Source of the DNA: Petaurus breviceps papuanus
Taxonomy: Eukaryota; Chordata; Mammalia; Diprotodontia; Petauridae
Direction of reading: 5' to 3'
DNA: 64,000 nucleotides
NCBI GenBank assembly: GCA_028583685.1
Contig: JAMXIF010001195.1
Coordinates: 14,004,471-14,068,470, forward strand
Under the pieces are notes generated by a model. It was not told the origin of the DNA. It did not search any database and saw only the letters and a list, made by a program, of their open reading frames with translations. Shown here piece by piece: positions 53,870 to 64,000 of the stretch (positions within the stretch are counted from its first letter, which is position 1; each line of letters begins with the position of its first letter). Both the position numbers and the translations under genes were made by a program.

Positions 53870-54330
53870 GAGTCTGAGAACTTGGGTTACAATCCTATCT
53901 ATTTTTCTGTGTGACCTTGGGCAAGTCATTTGACCTCTTTGGAACTCAACTTTCTTTATCAATAAATTGAGATGCTCAAACCAGTAGTTCTTTTCCACAA
54001 TCCTAAGACTTACTCATGGTCATAGATTTAGAGAACCTGGAAGGCCGTCTAGTTTAAATTCAATTTCCACCCCCATTTTAAATGAGTAAACTGTAGCCCT
54101 AAGAAACTAGGTGTGGTTAAGTGCTGAAATTGGAGACAAAAGAAAAAAAAAACCTTACTGTAGGTTCCAATCTCTTACTAGCTTTGTGATGAGGGACAAG
54201 CCACTTTTACTGTTTCCTCATTTTTAAAAAGGTGATAAAAATGCCTCAGGTATTTGGGGGGGGGCTGTTGTGTGGGTTTCAATGGGGGGGGGGCTCAAAT
54301 GAGATAACATAAGTAAAATGTTTCATAAAT
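53870..54330. repeat. Three degenerate MIR fragments
   Basis: Plus-strand GTGTGACCTTGGGCAAGTCA (53910), minus-strand CCCATTTTAAATGAGTAAAC (54070) and plus-strand GGGACAAGCCACTTTTACTG (54190). Confidence 0.65.
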
Positions 54331-54689
54331 TTTAAAGTGAAATAATTTCATTGAAAGACTTAAATTCCTAGAATTCCAGGTTTCCACCAACACAAATCTA
54401 CAACTAGGCTTGCATAGTGTAGTTTTAAGGGAGTTTCCCAAAGCACAGAAAAATCAAGTCAATCCTCCCAAGGTCAAACAACTATTTTGCCTGAAGCAGG
54501 ACTTGAAGGCTGGTCTTTCAGATTTCCAGTCCAGAGTTCTATCCATTATACTATATTATTAGTTAATCTCATTATTAATTGGTTACTAGATTAAATACAT
54601 TTCCTGTGGTCAGACAGGTTAGTAAGTAGCAGAGTAAGGAAACCCAAATCCAATATTTCTGTTTCACCATACTACATCTAAAGAAACTA

Positions 54690-56100
54690 TGCCAATCAAT
54701 CAATTGATAAACATTTAAAAACACCTACTGTGTGCCAGGTATTGTGCTAAAACCTGGGGATTTTTTTTTTTTAAAGAAAAAAGACAAAAGACAACTGCCC
54801 TCAAGGAATTTGCCATCTATGGGGAAAGACCACAAGCAACCAAATTTACACAAACAAGCCATGTACAGAACAAGTAGGAAATAGTTAAGAGGGAAAGGCA
54901 CAGGCTTAAGAGGGGTTAGGAAAAGAAGTAAACCTAAAGGAGAAGTCGCGGAGTAGTCCGAAGAGTGGAGGGGGAAGAGTTCCGGGCATTAGGGACAGCC
55001 AGAAAATGCCTGGAGCCAAGAGGTGGAATAGCCCGAAGTTCAGTGTCACGGGATCAGACTAGATTTCAGGGAGGTGTAGGGTGTGAGAAAACTGGAAAGG
55101 CCGGGAGGAACTAGGTTATGAATTGAATGCCAAACAGAATATTTGCATTTGTTCTTGGAGACAATAGGAAACCAAGGAAGTTTAGTGGGTGGGGGTTTGT
55201 GACAAGATCTGATTTGTGTTTTTAGGAAAATCACTTTAGTTGCCCAATGGAGAATAGATTAGAGTGGGGAGAAACTTGAGCCAGGCAGACCCACCATCAG
55301 GCTATTGGAATAATCAAGGCTTGAGGTGATGAGGCCTTGCACTCAGAGTGCTGGCTGTGTCAGAAGAGAGAAAGGGGCATATTTAGTTGATGTTACAAAG
55401 ATGAATTCAGTAAGCATTGGTAACACATTGTATATGGAGGGATTGAGGATTTCTCCTAGGTTGGAGACTGAGGGACTGGAAGGATGGTGTTGCCTTGCAC
55501 TGTAATAGAGAAGGTAGAAGGTGGGGTTGGATTTAGGGCAAAAGATAAGTGAATTTGGGAAATGATTGAGTTAAAGATGTCTACTGGACATACTACAGGG
55601 AATAATATCTGAAGTATAGTTGGAGGTGGAAGATTGGAAATCAGCAAAGAGATTAGGGGCCAGATAAGTAGATTTGAAAATCATTTGCATAGAAATAGTC
55701 ATTAAATTCATGGCAATTGATGAGATTGCTAAATATTGTAGTACAGAAGGAGAAAAGGACAGAGCCCTAAGGGACAAGTTGCAGTTAGAGGGTGTGATCT
55801 TGAGGAAGATCCAGCAAAGCAGAGTTATGCAGCTGAAAAAGAGTGGTGTCTGGAAAACCTAGGGAGAAGAGAGTGTCAGGGAAGGGAGAGTGATCTGCAG
55901 TGTCAAAGGACAAAGAGAGGTCAAGGAGCATGATGACTGAGGAAAGGCAATTAAGAGATCATTAGTAACTTTGGAAAGAGTATTTTCATTGGAATGATAA
56001 GGTCAGAAGTCAGATTGTAAGTGATTAAGAAGAGAAAAAATGAGGTTACCTGTTATGGTAGGATTGCTTAGCAGAAAATGAGGGTCCAGTTGAGGCGATA
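54690..56100 (-). mobile_element. Antisense L2 LINE, long copy
   Basis: It starts at the 3' end (ACTGTGTGCCAGGTATTGTG) and continues GGCTATTGGAATAATCAAGG, TCTACTGGACATACTACAGG and CAGTGTCAAAGGACAAAGAG. The last is the reverse complement of the degraded FDT(V)DH reverse-transcriptase motif. No intact frame. Confidence 0.75.
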
Positions 56101-56255
56101 TAACATATATTTTGTACATTATATATTATATATTGTATCTCTGTTATGTATATAACATTGTATAATAAATACTATTTTGCCTCTTCCTATCATTTATAAT
56201 AATATTGCATATAATATCATGATAGTATAAATATATAATAATGTTATTTATTTAG
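56100..56255. repeat. TA-rich low-complexity tract
   Basis: ATAACATATATTTTGTACAT and similar sequence. Confidence 0.8.
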
Positions 56256-56284
56256 TAAAAATGCAAGGATATATTTTAGTAAGG

Positions 56285-56580
56285 CAGTCAGGTGAGTCAG
56301 AAAGAACCCAGGATCTTGGAGTTAGAAGGCCTAGCTGCTCACTAGCCAGCTGTGTGACCTTTTGTGAGTTACTTTCTGAGCCTCAGTTTCCTTATTTGCA
56401 AAGTGGTTGTAAAATTATGGGCACTGCCAATCTCACAACGTTGCTTGGGGGAGGGGAGGGGACAATCAGGGCATTTCGGAGTATAAGTGTGAGTAAACAT
56501 TTATATAGTGCTTTGAAGCTTATAAAATGCTTTCCTAAAAATGACCTGGGAGGTAGATACTCTGGGGCATTAGTAACTTG
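56285..56580 (+). repeat. MIR
   Basis: AGCCAGCTGTGTGACCTTTT, AGCCTCAGTTTCCTTATTTG and a MIR 3' piece. Confidence 0.75.
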
Positions 56581-56644
56581 TTCCCTCTACAAACTTCTAC
56601 ATAAAACTGGAAATAAAAGACATATTTTTCAGTGCCCTATCTTC

Positions 56645-57500
56645 AAATGAACCCGCTCCACTACTACATGTCATTCAGGGACTCAACACAGAGACAACTT
56701 CTTTTTTCCAGGAAAAAACTGATGGGAGGGGGAAGAGGGACTGAAGGTGGAGATGGACTTTGGCACTTTGGAACTGTGGAAACAAAATGTAAGACAAATG
56801 ACCTCTGAGCTACAGATAAATTTACAACTTTTGAACAATCTATATTTAGAAATAGCTGTTGTCACCCTATCTCCATTCTTATCCCCCTTTCCCCCTGGAA
56901 ACCGTCACCAATGAACTTGAGACTTAAGGGAAAAGCGTATGTGACCGTAGTGTTTCTCAGGTGTGCTGGTAACTTGGAAGAGGGCCCAGGTGTTGTTAAA
57001 CTTGCCATGTGTAGACCAGGAGGATCATAACTAGGTATCCACAGATCCCTGAGGATAGATTGCATGGGGGCTGTGAACTTTCATAGGGTAGAAAGTGGTA
57101 TCTTTAGTTTCATTAACCTCTAACTGAAATTCAGCATTTCTTTCAATTAACTAATTTACACAGGCCTATGTCAACTTCCTGCTGTGACAATGTGTAGCTT
57201 CCAGTCTTTTCTGGGTCTATCCTAATCATACCTTTCTAGGCCCAGTTCTACGGCTAGAATTTAGTCTAAACTTTTTCAGGTTACTCGCCCATCTTTTTCC
57301 TTCCTTCGTCAGAACTAGTTATTGTGGCACCGAGCAACACGGTAATTCGTGGCCACACACCGCTTTCCAGTCATAAAAGATCATCTCACAAGCCACATCA
57401 CATCTCCAGGCCTGTTCTCTTCCCTATAAAAGAGGGTTGGGCTGACTGCATGACTTCTAAAGCTTCCTTTTAGCGCTGGTATTTGCTTTTGTGACCTTGA
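56645..57500. other. Upstream flank of SLC25A6, nothing recognised
   Basis: No repeat or coding sequence that I can support. Base composition rises in GC toward the CpG island. Confidence 0.5.
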
Positions 57501-57830
57501 TCCACACAGCCCCCCTATGGTGATAAATGATACAACTATAATTATGCCTATTCTAGGGACCGGGAAATTGAAGCCCAGGGTCCCTGGACATCCTAAAGTA
57601 ACTGTCAACAGGGGCTGCCGCTCATCAGCAGCTAACTTGGACCGGATGACGCAGGACTCAGGGAAAACCGGCTCCGCCATAACTGAGCATTTGGCCTTGG
57701 CCAGCACCTTCGATCGGTAAAAGGGGTGACTGAACCGCAGAGATCGTGACTTGCTCAAGGTCATGAGGGCAGCGGGATTGGAATCCGGGGCCTCTCTCTA
57801 CACTCTCCGCACTGTACTTTAGAAAGCTTA
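57500..57830 (-). repeat. Degenerate MIR fragments
   Basis: GACCGGGAAATTGAAGCCCA and GTGACTTGCTCAAGGTCATG suggest two minus-strand MIR pieces next to the CpG island. Confidence 0.5.
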
Positions 57831-58552
57831 TTAGTTACTAAGCTTGACAGCTGACGGCTGCAGAGAGGAGCCGGGGCGGGCCCCGCGATCGAAGCCCCTC
57901 TCGGAGGCCCAAGGAGTCAGAGGCGGCGGGACCCGGAGCGGGCCGCCCAAGGTCACGCACACCCAGCTGCCTCCACGGGCGGGGCTCTGACGCGGTTATT
58001 GGGGAGGTGCCCATCGGCTTCCCCGTTTTATTTTAACTTCCTGGGGGAGAAGAGGGACGCTCGCAGAGACCAGAAAGATTCATTAACAGAAAAAAGGGAT
58101 CCTCCGGGGCGGCCACCCCGGCGGCTGTGCGGACCCAGGCGCCCGGGCCGCCAGGTCCTTCAGGGGGACGGCCAAGCCGCTCCGGGTCCCCGCCCCGACT
58201 CTGCACCCCGGCCCCCCGCAGGTCACGGACACCCGTCCCGGGCCGCTAGGCCGCGGGCTTTTGTTCTCCCAGAGACACACGCCAGGCGCAGGGCGCGAGT
58301 CTGGAGGGGAGGCCCGAGCTCGGGGACAGCCCCGCCCCCGCCCCGCCCCCCGCCCCGCGCCGGCCAATGGGAGCGTCCGGAGGAGGCCGCAGGGGCGGGG
58401 CGCCGAGGCTTTAGCGCCTGCGCGGGGGGCGCCGCGTCCTTTCGGTCCGAGCTGTAGCCAGGGGCTGTGCAGGCAGCAGCGAGTTCCCCAGCTTTGGGCC
58501 CTCTCTCCGCGGCTTTCCTCCTCCGCCTCCAGCACCTTCCCCCTCTGTGACC

Positions 58553-58663
58553 ATGACGGAACAGGCCATCTCCTTCGCCAAGGACTTCCTGGCCGGTGGC
58601 ATCGCCGCCGCCATCTCCAAGACCGCCGTGGCCCCCATCGAGAGAGTTAAGCTGCTACTGCAG
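58553..58663 (+). CDS. SLC25A6: SLC25A6 exon 1 coding part
   Basis: It encodes 37 residues from [12 protein letters not shown] to [10 protein letters not shown], including the first PxExxK carrier motif, and ends at a phase-0 donor GTGCGT. Confidence 0.97.
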
Positions 58664-61601
58664 GTGCGTGCCTGGGGCGCGAAGAGTGGAGCGGCAGAGC
58701 CCAGCTGCGGGGCCCGGGGTGGGGCTGCACCAGGCGGAGAAGCGTGTCTGAGGGGGAGACGTAGGCCCCAGGATCCGGGGACTTGGCGCGCGCGGGCCGC
58801 AGGCCCGGCCGCCCGCTGTGTCGTCCGTGGGGCGGGGGAGGGGGAAGACAACGCCCTGAGAGGGGCCGTGGAGTCGGTTCTTCCTAATCTCGTTACCGGG
58901 AGGAAGCACGAGCGCGCGCTCCCGCGTCCTCCCTCCCGTCCTTGACCGGGTAGGTCGCGTAGGAGGGACGGGAAGGTGACGGGGAGGAAGTAGCCCCCGG
59001 TTGGGTGTCGGGAAGGGGGGGGGACGGCCAGGCTTCAGTGACACGTGGGTCTTCGGCCCTCCCTCCGGTCCCGCGGGCCCTTGGGGATTGGCGCGAACCT
59101 CCCGGAAGTGTGTGTGAGCTCGCGCTCCCCCCGCGCCCCGCCCCGGCATCTTCACCCCTGCTGCCCTTTTAAGGGAGAGGAAGAATGAGGCAGGGCGGGA
59201 GGGCTGACGTCAGCGGGTCACGTGCTGCCGGCTCCGCTGCGGCAGGAGCTGAGCTGTCGCGAGGAGGCCGAATGCGGCAGGAGATGGGGGGGGCGTCTGC
59301 AGTTGTCATGGTGACCCCCCCCCCCCCCGAGGACACGGGCCTCCTCGGTGTCTGCCCACGTCTGCTGCCTCCCGGCGCGGGCTGCTTGGGCGTTGGGGGC
59401 GTCTTATGGAGCGCGGTGTGTCCGATCGGAGCTGGGCTCACCGGCGCCCGGCGAGGCAGGCAGGGCCAGGGTTGGTTAAGCACGTGTGTTGTAGGTTACA
59501 CCGGGAGCCCCGCTTTTTGGCCGAGATGACCTCCAAGGCCCCTTCCTGCCTCTTAGCTGGAGGCAGCCCGGGCTGGCCTGGCCGATCTTGAGGGCTTACA
59601 GACAGCCGCCCGCCCCTTGAAGCTCCTAGCCACACTCCCGTACATTTTCGTGCCCAGTGCTAGGTGCACATGAAGGTTATTGCCTGTTGGGGGAGGGGGG
59701 CTTTCATCCTGACAATTTGTTCTGTGCCTTTTGGTTTCAGGTGCAGCATGCCAGCAAACAGATTGCTGCAGATAAGCAGTACAAAGGCATCGTGGATTGT
59801 ATAGTCCGAATTCCAAAGGAACAAGGGGTGCTTTCCTTCTGGCGGGGTAACTTAGCCAATGTCATCAGATACTTCCCCACCCAGGCCCTTAACTTCGCCT
59901 TTAAGGATAAGTATAAGCAGGTGTTCCTGGGAGGAGTGGACAAGCACACGCAGTTTTGGAGGTATTTTGCTGGCAATCTTGCCTCTGGTGGTGCAGCCGG
60001 AGCCACTTCGCTCTGCTTTGTCTACCCCTTGGATTTTGCGAGAACCCGCCTGGCAGCTGATGTTGGAAAATCCGGCACTGAGAGAGAATTCAAAGGCCTG
60101 GGAGACTGCCTTGTGAAAATCACCAAGTCTGATGGAATTCGGGGCTTGTATCAAGGTTTCAATGTCTCGGTGCAGGGTATCATTATCTATAGAGCAGCTT
60201 ACTTTGGAATCTATGATACAGCAAAAGGTAAGAGTTCTTTTAAAATGTTGCTATCACCTTAGAAGAAATACGTTTGTAACTTTCCTTTTTTATTGTTAGA
60301 TAATTAAATATGATTATAACTACTTTGTGGGGTGGGTCTTTTTTTTTTTTTTGGTATTACCTGTTTCTCCCAGTTCTAGGGTAACTTACTTGAACCCCTT
60401 CTGCAATCTGGTTTGATAGACAAATTGGCTCCTAGTAAACATGAAAGGATTGCAGTCAGTGCTTTCTTGCCATTAATGGCCTTTGCTAAAACAATTTTAT
60501 GGCTTCCAGAAAAATTTTAATTTTAGTGTAATTGTGTGCCTGTGTGTGATCGAGCTCGAACTCCTGCAAAAAAAATTTGCAATGATGCTGACATGTTATA
60601 CTTTTATACTTAAGGTTTTTAAGATATGATTAAGAGTGAAACTAATGATTTTTTTCCTGTTAGATTAGCTTGACTTTTATGGGTAGGATCAGAGGTTTGA
60701 ATTTAACACGTGATTCTTTTCCAGGTATGCTCCCAGATCCGAAGAACACTCACATTGTGATAAGCTGGATGATTGCACAATCAGTGACTGCTGTAGCAGG
60801 TGTGGTCTCCTATCCCTTTGATACAGTAAGGCGGCGAATGATGATGCAGTCTGGTCGCAAAGGAGGTATGTTTCTCCCACTTAAATAATAGTCACTAAAC
60901 TTTAAAAATGTTTTTGGTATGAGTGAGGGACAAATGTGGTATGCATTTATCATAAAATAGCTTTTTGCATTTAACTATGCTTTTGTCATCTGTGAATTCC
61001 ATTTTGTTTTGGCTCTGCTGAAAATGGTGAAGAAAATCTTAGGCAACAGAATGGTTGTTTTAAGTACACTTTCCCAGTTGCAGAAACGTTGCTTTTCTTC
61101 CACTAAGTGCATGTGTTTATTGGCAGTGCTTTTATATCTTCTCCTGAGATGTCTTCCACTCCTGCCACTTCTTAGTTTCAGACCCTCAGGTCCCTAGTTC
61201 CAGCTGTCTTGTGTTCTTTGTACCCTTAACTTGTGTGTTTCCTGAGTTCTGACAGGTGGGGCTGTGGTGACAGTAAACCATTGCTTGAATTTTTTTTAAT
61301 CTCCCATTCTAACAACATTGATTTTACTCTTATTTTATTGCCCTTTGCTAGTCTAGGTAAAACACTGGTGTATATATTGTACGTGACCCATGGTAAATCT
61401 TGAATTCTGACTGGAATTTCTTTTGCTCCTTTCTTCTTGACAGCCGATATCATGTACACTGGGACAATTGACTGCTGGAAGAAGATTGCTAAAGATGAGG
61501 GTGGCAAAGCTTTCTTCAAGGGTGCCTGGTCCAATGTTCTTAGAGGCATGGGTGGAGCTTTCGTGCTTGTCCTGTATGATGAATTGAAGAAAGTAATCTA
61601 A
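58553..61601 (+). CDS. SLC25A6: ADP/ATP translocase 3 gene, four exons
   Basis: The product exchanges cytosolic ADP for matrix ATP across the mitochondrial inner membrane. Coding exons are 58553-58663, 59741-60227, 60725-60865 and 61444-61601. They sum to 897 nt, which is 298 residues plus stop and the exact length of human SLC25A6. Three mitochondrial-carrier repeats are seen with PIERVK, PLDFAR and PFDTVR signatures, plus the nucleotide-carrier signature RRRMMM. The N-terminus [20 protein letters not shown] identifies the ANT3 paralogue rather than ANT1, ANT2 or ANT4. ATG at 58553 is in a usable context (GTGACCATGA). Differences from human are few and mostly conservative (for example I for V in [10 protein letters not shown]). 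Intact splice sites argue against a processed pseudogene. Confidence 0.98.
59205..59224. promoter_or_regulatory. CRE palindrome plus E-box in SLC25A6 intron 1
   Basis: A perfect cAMP-response palindrome TGACGTCA (59205-59212) is followed seven bases later by CACGTG (59219-59224), inside the CpG island and within 700 bases of the start codon. Both are palindromic, so strand is not assignable. Function is inferred from motif only. Confidence 0.45.
59315..59328. repeat. (C)14 run in SLC25A6 intron 1
   Basis: Fourteen consecutive C. Confidence 0.97.
59741..60227 (+). CDS. SLC25A6: SLC25A6 exon 2
   Basis: The 487-nt exon begins [20 protein letters not shown] after TTGGTTTCAG. It carries [20 protein letters not shown] in the second carrier repeat and ends GIYDTAK with a split Gly codon (donor GTAAGA). 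It covers transmembrane helices 2 to 4 and most of the protein. Confidence 0.97.
60725..60865 (+). CDS. SLC25A6: SLC25A6 exon 3
   Basis: The 141-nt exon follows TTCTTTTCCAG. It encodes [20 protein letters not shown], then [19 protein letters not shown]. The RRRMMM hexapeptide is the ADP/ATP-carrier hallmark. The donor is GTATGT. Confidence 0.97.
61444..61601 (+). CDS. SLC25A6: SLC25A6 exon 4, terminal coding exon
   Basis: The exon follows TTCTTGACAG and encodes [20 protein letters not shown] up to [11 protein letters not shown], with TAA at 61599-61601. It completes carrier repeat 3. Confidence 0.97.
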
Positions 61602-62045
61602 GTACATTCTAATTAAAAAAGGAACCAGTGAATATAGATCATGTAGAATACTTAACCATACTTAGCATTTTGGACCATTGACCTTCAAGAAATTCCTGTT
61701 GTCTTTTTATCCAGACCAGATCATGTTTGTAGGGGAGCCAGGAAAAGCTCTTAGAAAAAGGGACTCATTTATTGTGATCCATTATTCACACAGTGGAACT
61801 GATGATGATTCAGTATATTGATTCTATTGGTTTTTTGGGAAAATAACAGTTACTGTGGGTCCAAGGAGGCAGATCAACTTAGACCATCTAGTTTAAATGC
61901 TCTTTTGTAGGACCATAAATTTGTGTTTAAGTATTTATTTTAAAAAATCATGTGTCCCATTTGTACTTAAGCACTATATATACTATTTTGCACAGCTGAC
62001 TTTGGCAGTTATGATGATCTGTGTTGGGCATTCTGCTGTAAAAAC

Positions 62046-62051
62046 AATAAA
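62046..62051 (+). promoter_or_regulatory. Poly(A) signal of SLC25A6
   Basis: AATAAA in AAAACAATAAATACAC lies about 445 bases after the stop, implying a 3' UTR of roughly 61602-62070. GT-rich sequence (GGTTTGGTTGTGGTGAGG) follows at about 62100. Confidence 0.7.
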
Positions 62052-62070
62052 TACACAGAAGACTAAGACT

Positions 62071-63590
62071 TGTGATGTAATAACTGGACTTTGCAACATG
62101 GTTTGGTTGTGGTGAGGTTTTGGGGTTTTGAACACAGTAAAGGTACTGGATGTTTTTTATTAATCATGGTAATACAAAATAGGTACTGAATTGAATAGTT
62201 TCATAGAAGAAGTTTTAGCTCTTTCTACCTCCCACATTTGAGTTACACAGATCTTTTATGCTACAATTCAGCCAGCATCTTATATAGATGAGACATACCA
62301 AAGGCCAGAAAGGTAACATGTTTAATCAGTTACTCAGCAAATAAACAGCAGAATCTGAACCTGGGCTCAAGTCCAGTGCATTTAACCATACACAAGGTCT
62401 CAATACTACTATGAATGCACAATTATAACCTTTGATATGCATTGGGCATTATTTAACAGTTATATTTTTGCAATGGACCTATATACAGAAAATAATTTAG
62501 TAGCTAATAGTGTCAGAAAATGGCATGGGACTGAATGGCTGTGATCATTTGGAAATGCACAAATTTGTCAACCAGTTAACAAACATTACTGTTTTTAGTA
62601 ATCTTACCAAGTACACAATGTAAGTACTGAATGTATATTAGGTATCTTGTCTGCATAGGGGCTAGGACATAAAGAAGACTCTTGGGAAACTGTCAGTGTT
62701 TTAAAAAAAAAAATTGGGAGATCCCTAAAGGTGGTGAAGAGGAGAGAATTTAGGTGAATTACATTGGGACCTGGGATTGAGTGTGAAGGGGGGGGGATTT
62801 GATTAGAAATTGTGAATTTACAAATTACTTTGCAATTACATTTGTGGAAACAAATTTTGAACAGTAGTAGTGATACAGCCCTATTGGTGCAGAGATGCTG
62901 CATTTAGGTGGTGGAAGGGGAATGATGACACATCAAATACTGCTGAGAAAGGACAGTTAAGTGCCTTGTAATATGCGAGCACAAAAAATGTACATTTTGA
63001 TCATTTTTAAAATCCTTAAACTTAGATAAAAGCCAAATTGGAAGGTGTCTGGTATGTACCTCCTGTTAAGGAATGGAGAGGGTTTGGGTAGTGTACTTTC
63101 TAAGTTTTGGGGGTGGGGGAGTGAGGACAGAATCCATGGCCTTAACCACATGAAATAGCATGATTATGGAGCAAAGCCAGGAGCCAGGGCAGCCACCTTA
63201 GACTGAAGGGCAAGAGAAACCAGAGAGGAAGTTTAGAGAAAAATAGGGAAGCTTTTGACAGATGACCTTAATTTTGTAGAATTAAGATGAGGTGGGGGGT
63301 GGAACTTCAGTGATGAAATTTGGAATTACCATAGTAAAAAATGTTAGTGAAAAAGATGGATTATTGTGCAACAATGAAGCCTCAGTTGGAATTGGCATCA
63401 ATTGGCTATTAAAACACCCATCAGGTACAAAGGGTCTCCTAGGCAGAGACAGCACTAATGCTGTACTAAAATACGAACTTAATTGGGGGAGAGGTGCCGC
63501 TGGGCTGGATCCAGTGACAGCTGGAGAACGTTTTAGTGGCAAAGGGTTAAAATATATCATACTCCCCCATATGAAATATATTCATTAGGT
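62071..63590. other. Downstream flank of SLC25A6
   Basis: A minus-strand MIR remnant lies at about 62310-62400 (GCAGAATCTGAACCTGGGCT). The rest is unassigned. The 98-codon frame at 63292-63588 is not supported as a gene. Confidence 0.5.
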
Positions 63591-63599
63591 TAAGTTGGA

Positions 63600-64000
63600 G
63601 TAGTACAGGCTGAAGTTAATAAGACTAGGTAACTGAATTTGGGAGTAGGGGATGGTAACCTGACTGGAACATGCTGTGCTTGACAAATAGAATTAGGACT
63701 TGAAAAGGAAAAAAAAAGGATGATTTTAAGATATGTTGCTTTTGAAACATCTCAGTGGAGATGGGGGCTATATATGTAGATTTGGAAGTCTTCTGCAAAT
63801 GATAAACCCACAGAAGAAGCTGGGGGTGAGACTTGATCCTGCAAAGAAGACCGAGGTTTTGTCAGACAGCATTTAGCAGTCAAGAGAGTAGTGTTCCAAA
63901 AACCCAGGTAGAATAGTACCCTGAAGGGGGTCTTCAACAGTGTCACATGGCAAAGGTTAAGATTGAAGGCTTGAAAAGGCCTTTTAAACTGTTCATCTGA
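63600..64000 (-). mobile_element. Antisense L2 LINE, cut by window end
   Basis: CATCTCAGTGGAGATGGGGG, ATTTGGAAGTCTTCTGCAAA and CAACAGTGTCACATGGCAAA match the antisense L2 at 54690-56100 in the same order. Confidence 0.65.

Larger units (their letters stand above)
57840..59330 (+). promoter_or_regulatory. CpG-island promoter of SLC25A6
   Basis: This is the one strongly CpG-rich stretch in the window. It has clustered GC boxes (58331-58352 and 58391-58400), an ideal NF-Y CCAAT box (GGCCAATGG at 58362-58370) and an NRF1-like site (GCGCCTGCGC, 58414-58423), with no TATA box. Transcription probably starts near 58430-58460, giving a 5' UTR of about 100 bases. NRF1 control would fit a nuclear-encoded mitochondrial carrier. 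Confidence 0.85.

Noticed and set aside
56261-56650. 129-codon frame upstream of SLC25A6
   Set aside because: It covers a MIR and flanking sequence, with no splice context and no family resemblance.
58083-58851. Long reading frames of about 130-150 codons on the minus strand at the CpG island
   Set aside because: GC-rich sequence lacks stop codons by chance. The frames have no recognisable domain and overlap the SLC25A6 promoter and exon 1.
59737-60154. Minus-strand frames of 89-100 codons over SLC25A6 exon 2
   Set aside because: They are antisense shadows of a strongly conserved coding exon.
63292-63588. 98-codon frame with glycine-rich start
   Set aside because: No recognised domain; it lies next to antisense L2 sequence and has no promoter or splice evidence.

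Overview
This window is vertebrate, almost certainly marsupial, nuclear DNA. Two host genes lie on the + strand. The rest is introns and intergenic DNA filled with interspersed repeats. The marsupial call rests on dense tRNA/MIR-core SINEs of marsupial type, marsupial-type L1 3' ends, an RTE-like LINE fragment, abundant L2 and MIR, and hAT miniature elements. I cannot name the species; the short poly(A) SINEs suggest an Australasian lineage, but that is inference.

Positions 1-41274 hold ASMTL (acetylserotonin O-methyltransferase-like), entering from upstream. Exon 1, which should carry the start and the SASPRR motif of the Maf domain, lies outside the window. The other 12 coding exons are all readable, with correct splice sites and compatible phases. 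Together they give 608 residues: a Maf/HAM1-like nucleotide pyrophosphatase domain, an acidic/serine linker, and an ASMT-like O-methyltransferase domain. A 100-N assembly gap (33649-33748) sits in intron 10.

The most notable finding is 1.4 kb after the ASMTL stop. A second copy of the last coding exon (42680-42888) has a matching-phase splice acceptor and its own poly(A) signal. It keeps the Leu-Val-Gln of the ASMT-family LVQT(E)G(K)ER motif that the normal last exon has lost, but it has one in-frame stop. It is either a decaying ancestral terminal exon or an alternative one.

Positions 41275-57840 are the ASMTL 3' region and intergenic DNA: L2, L1, MIR, SINEs, hAT elements and an L3/CR1 tail, with no gene that I can support.

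Positions 57840-62070 hold SLC25A6 (ADP/ATP translocase 3): a CpG-island promoter with GC boxes, a CCAAT box and an NRF1-like site, then four exons giving exactly 298 residues. The tail to 64000 is intergenic. ASMTL followed by SLC25A6 in the same direction is also the human PAR1 order; in marsupials this block is known to be autosomal.

Repeat labels used below: SINE-A is the long marsupial SINE with the MIR-like 3' half (MAR1 type). SINE-B is the short form ending in CCAATTGCCCTCC plus poly(A) (WSINE1-like). SINE-C is a sister family with a well-preserved tRNA-like A box and B box. Family names come from memory of consensus sequences, not from a search. Three related solo LTRs, all on the minus strand, are treated as fossils. 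Clear nesting is seen: an L2 split by a MIR, a SINE-A and an LTR; a SINE-B inside an LTR; a SINE-B inside a SINE-A; an L1 tail inside a MIR; and several SINEs inside one long L1.
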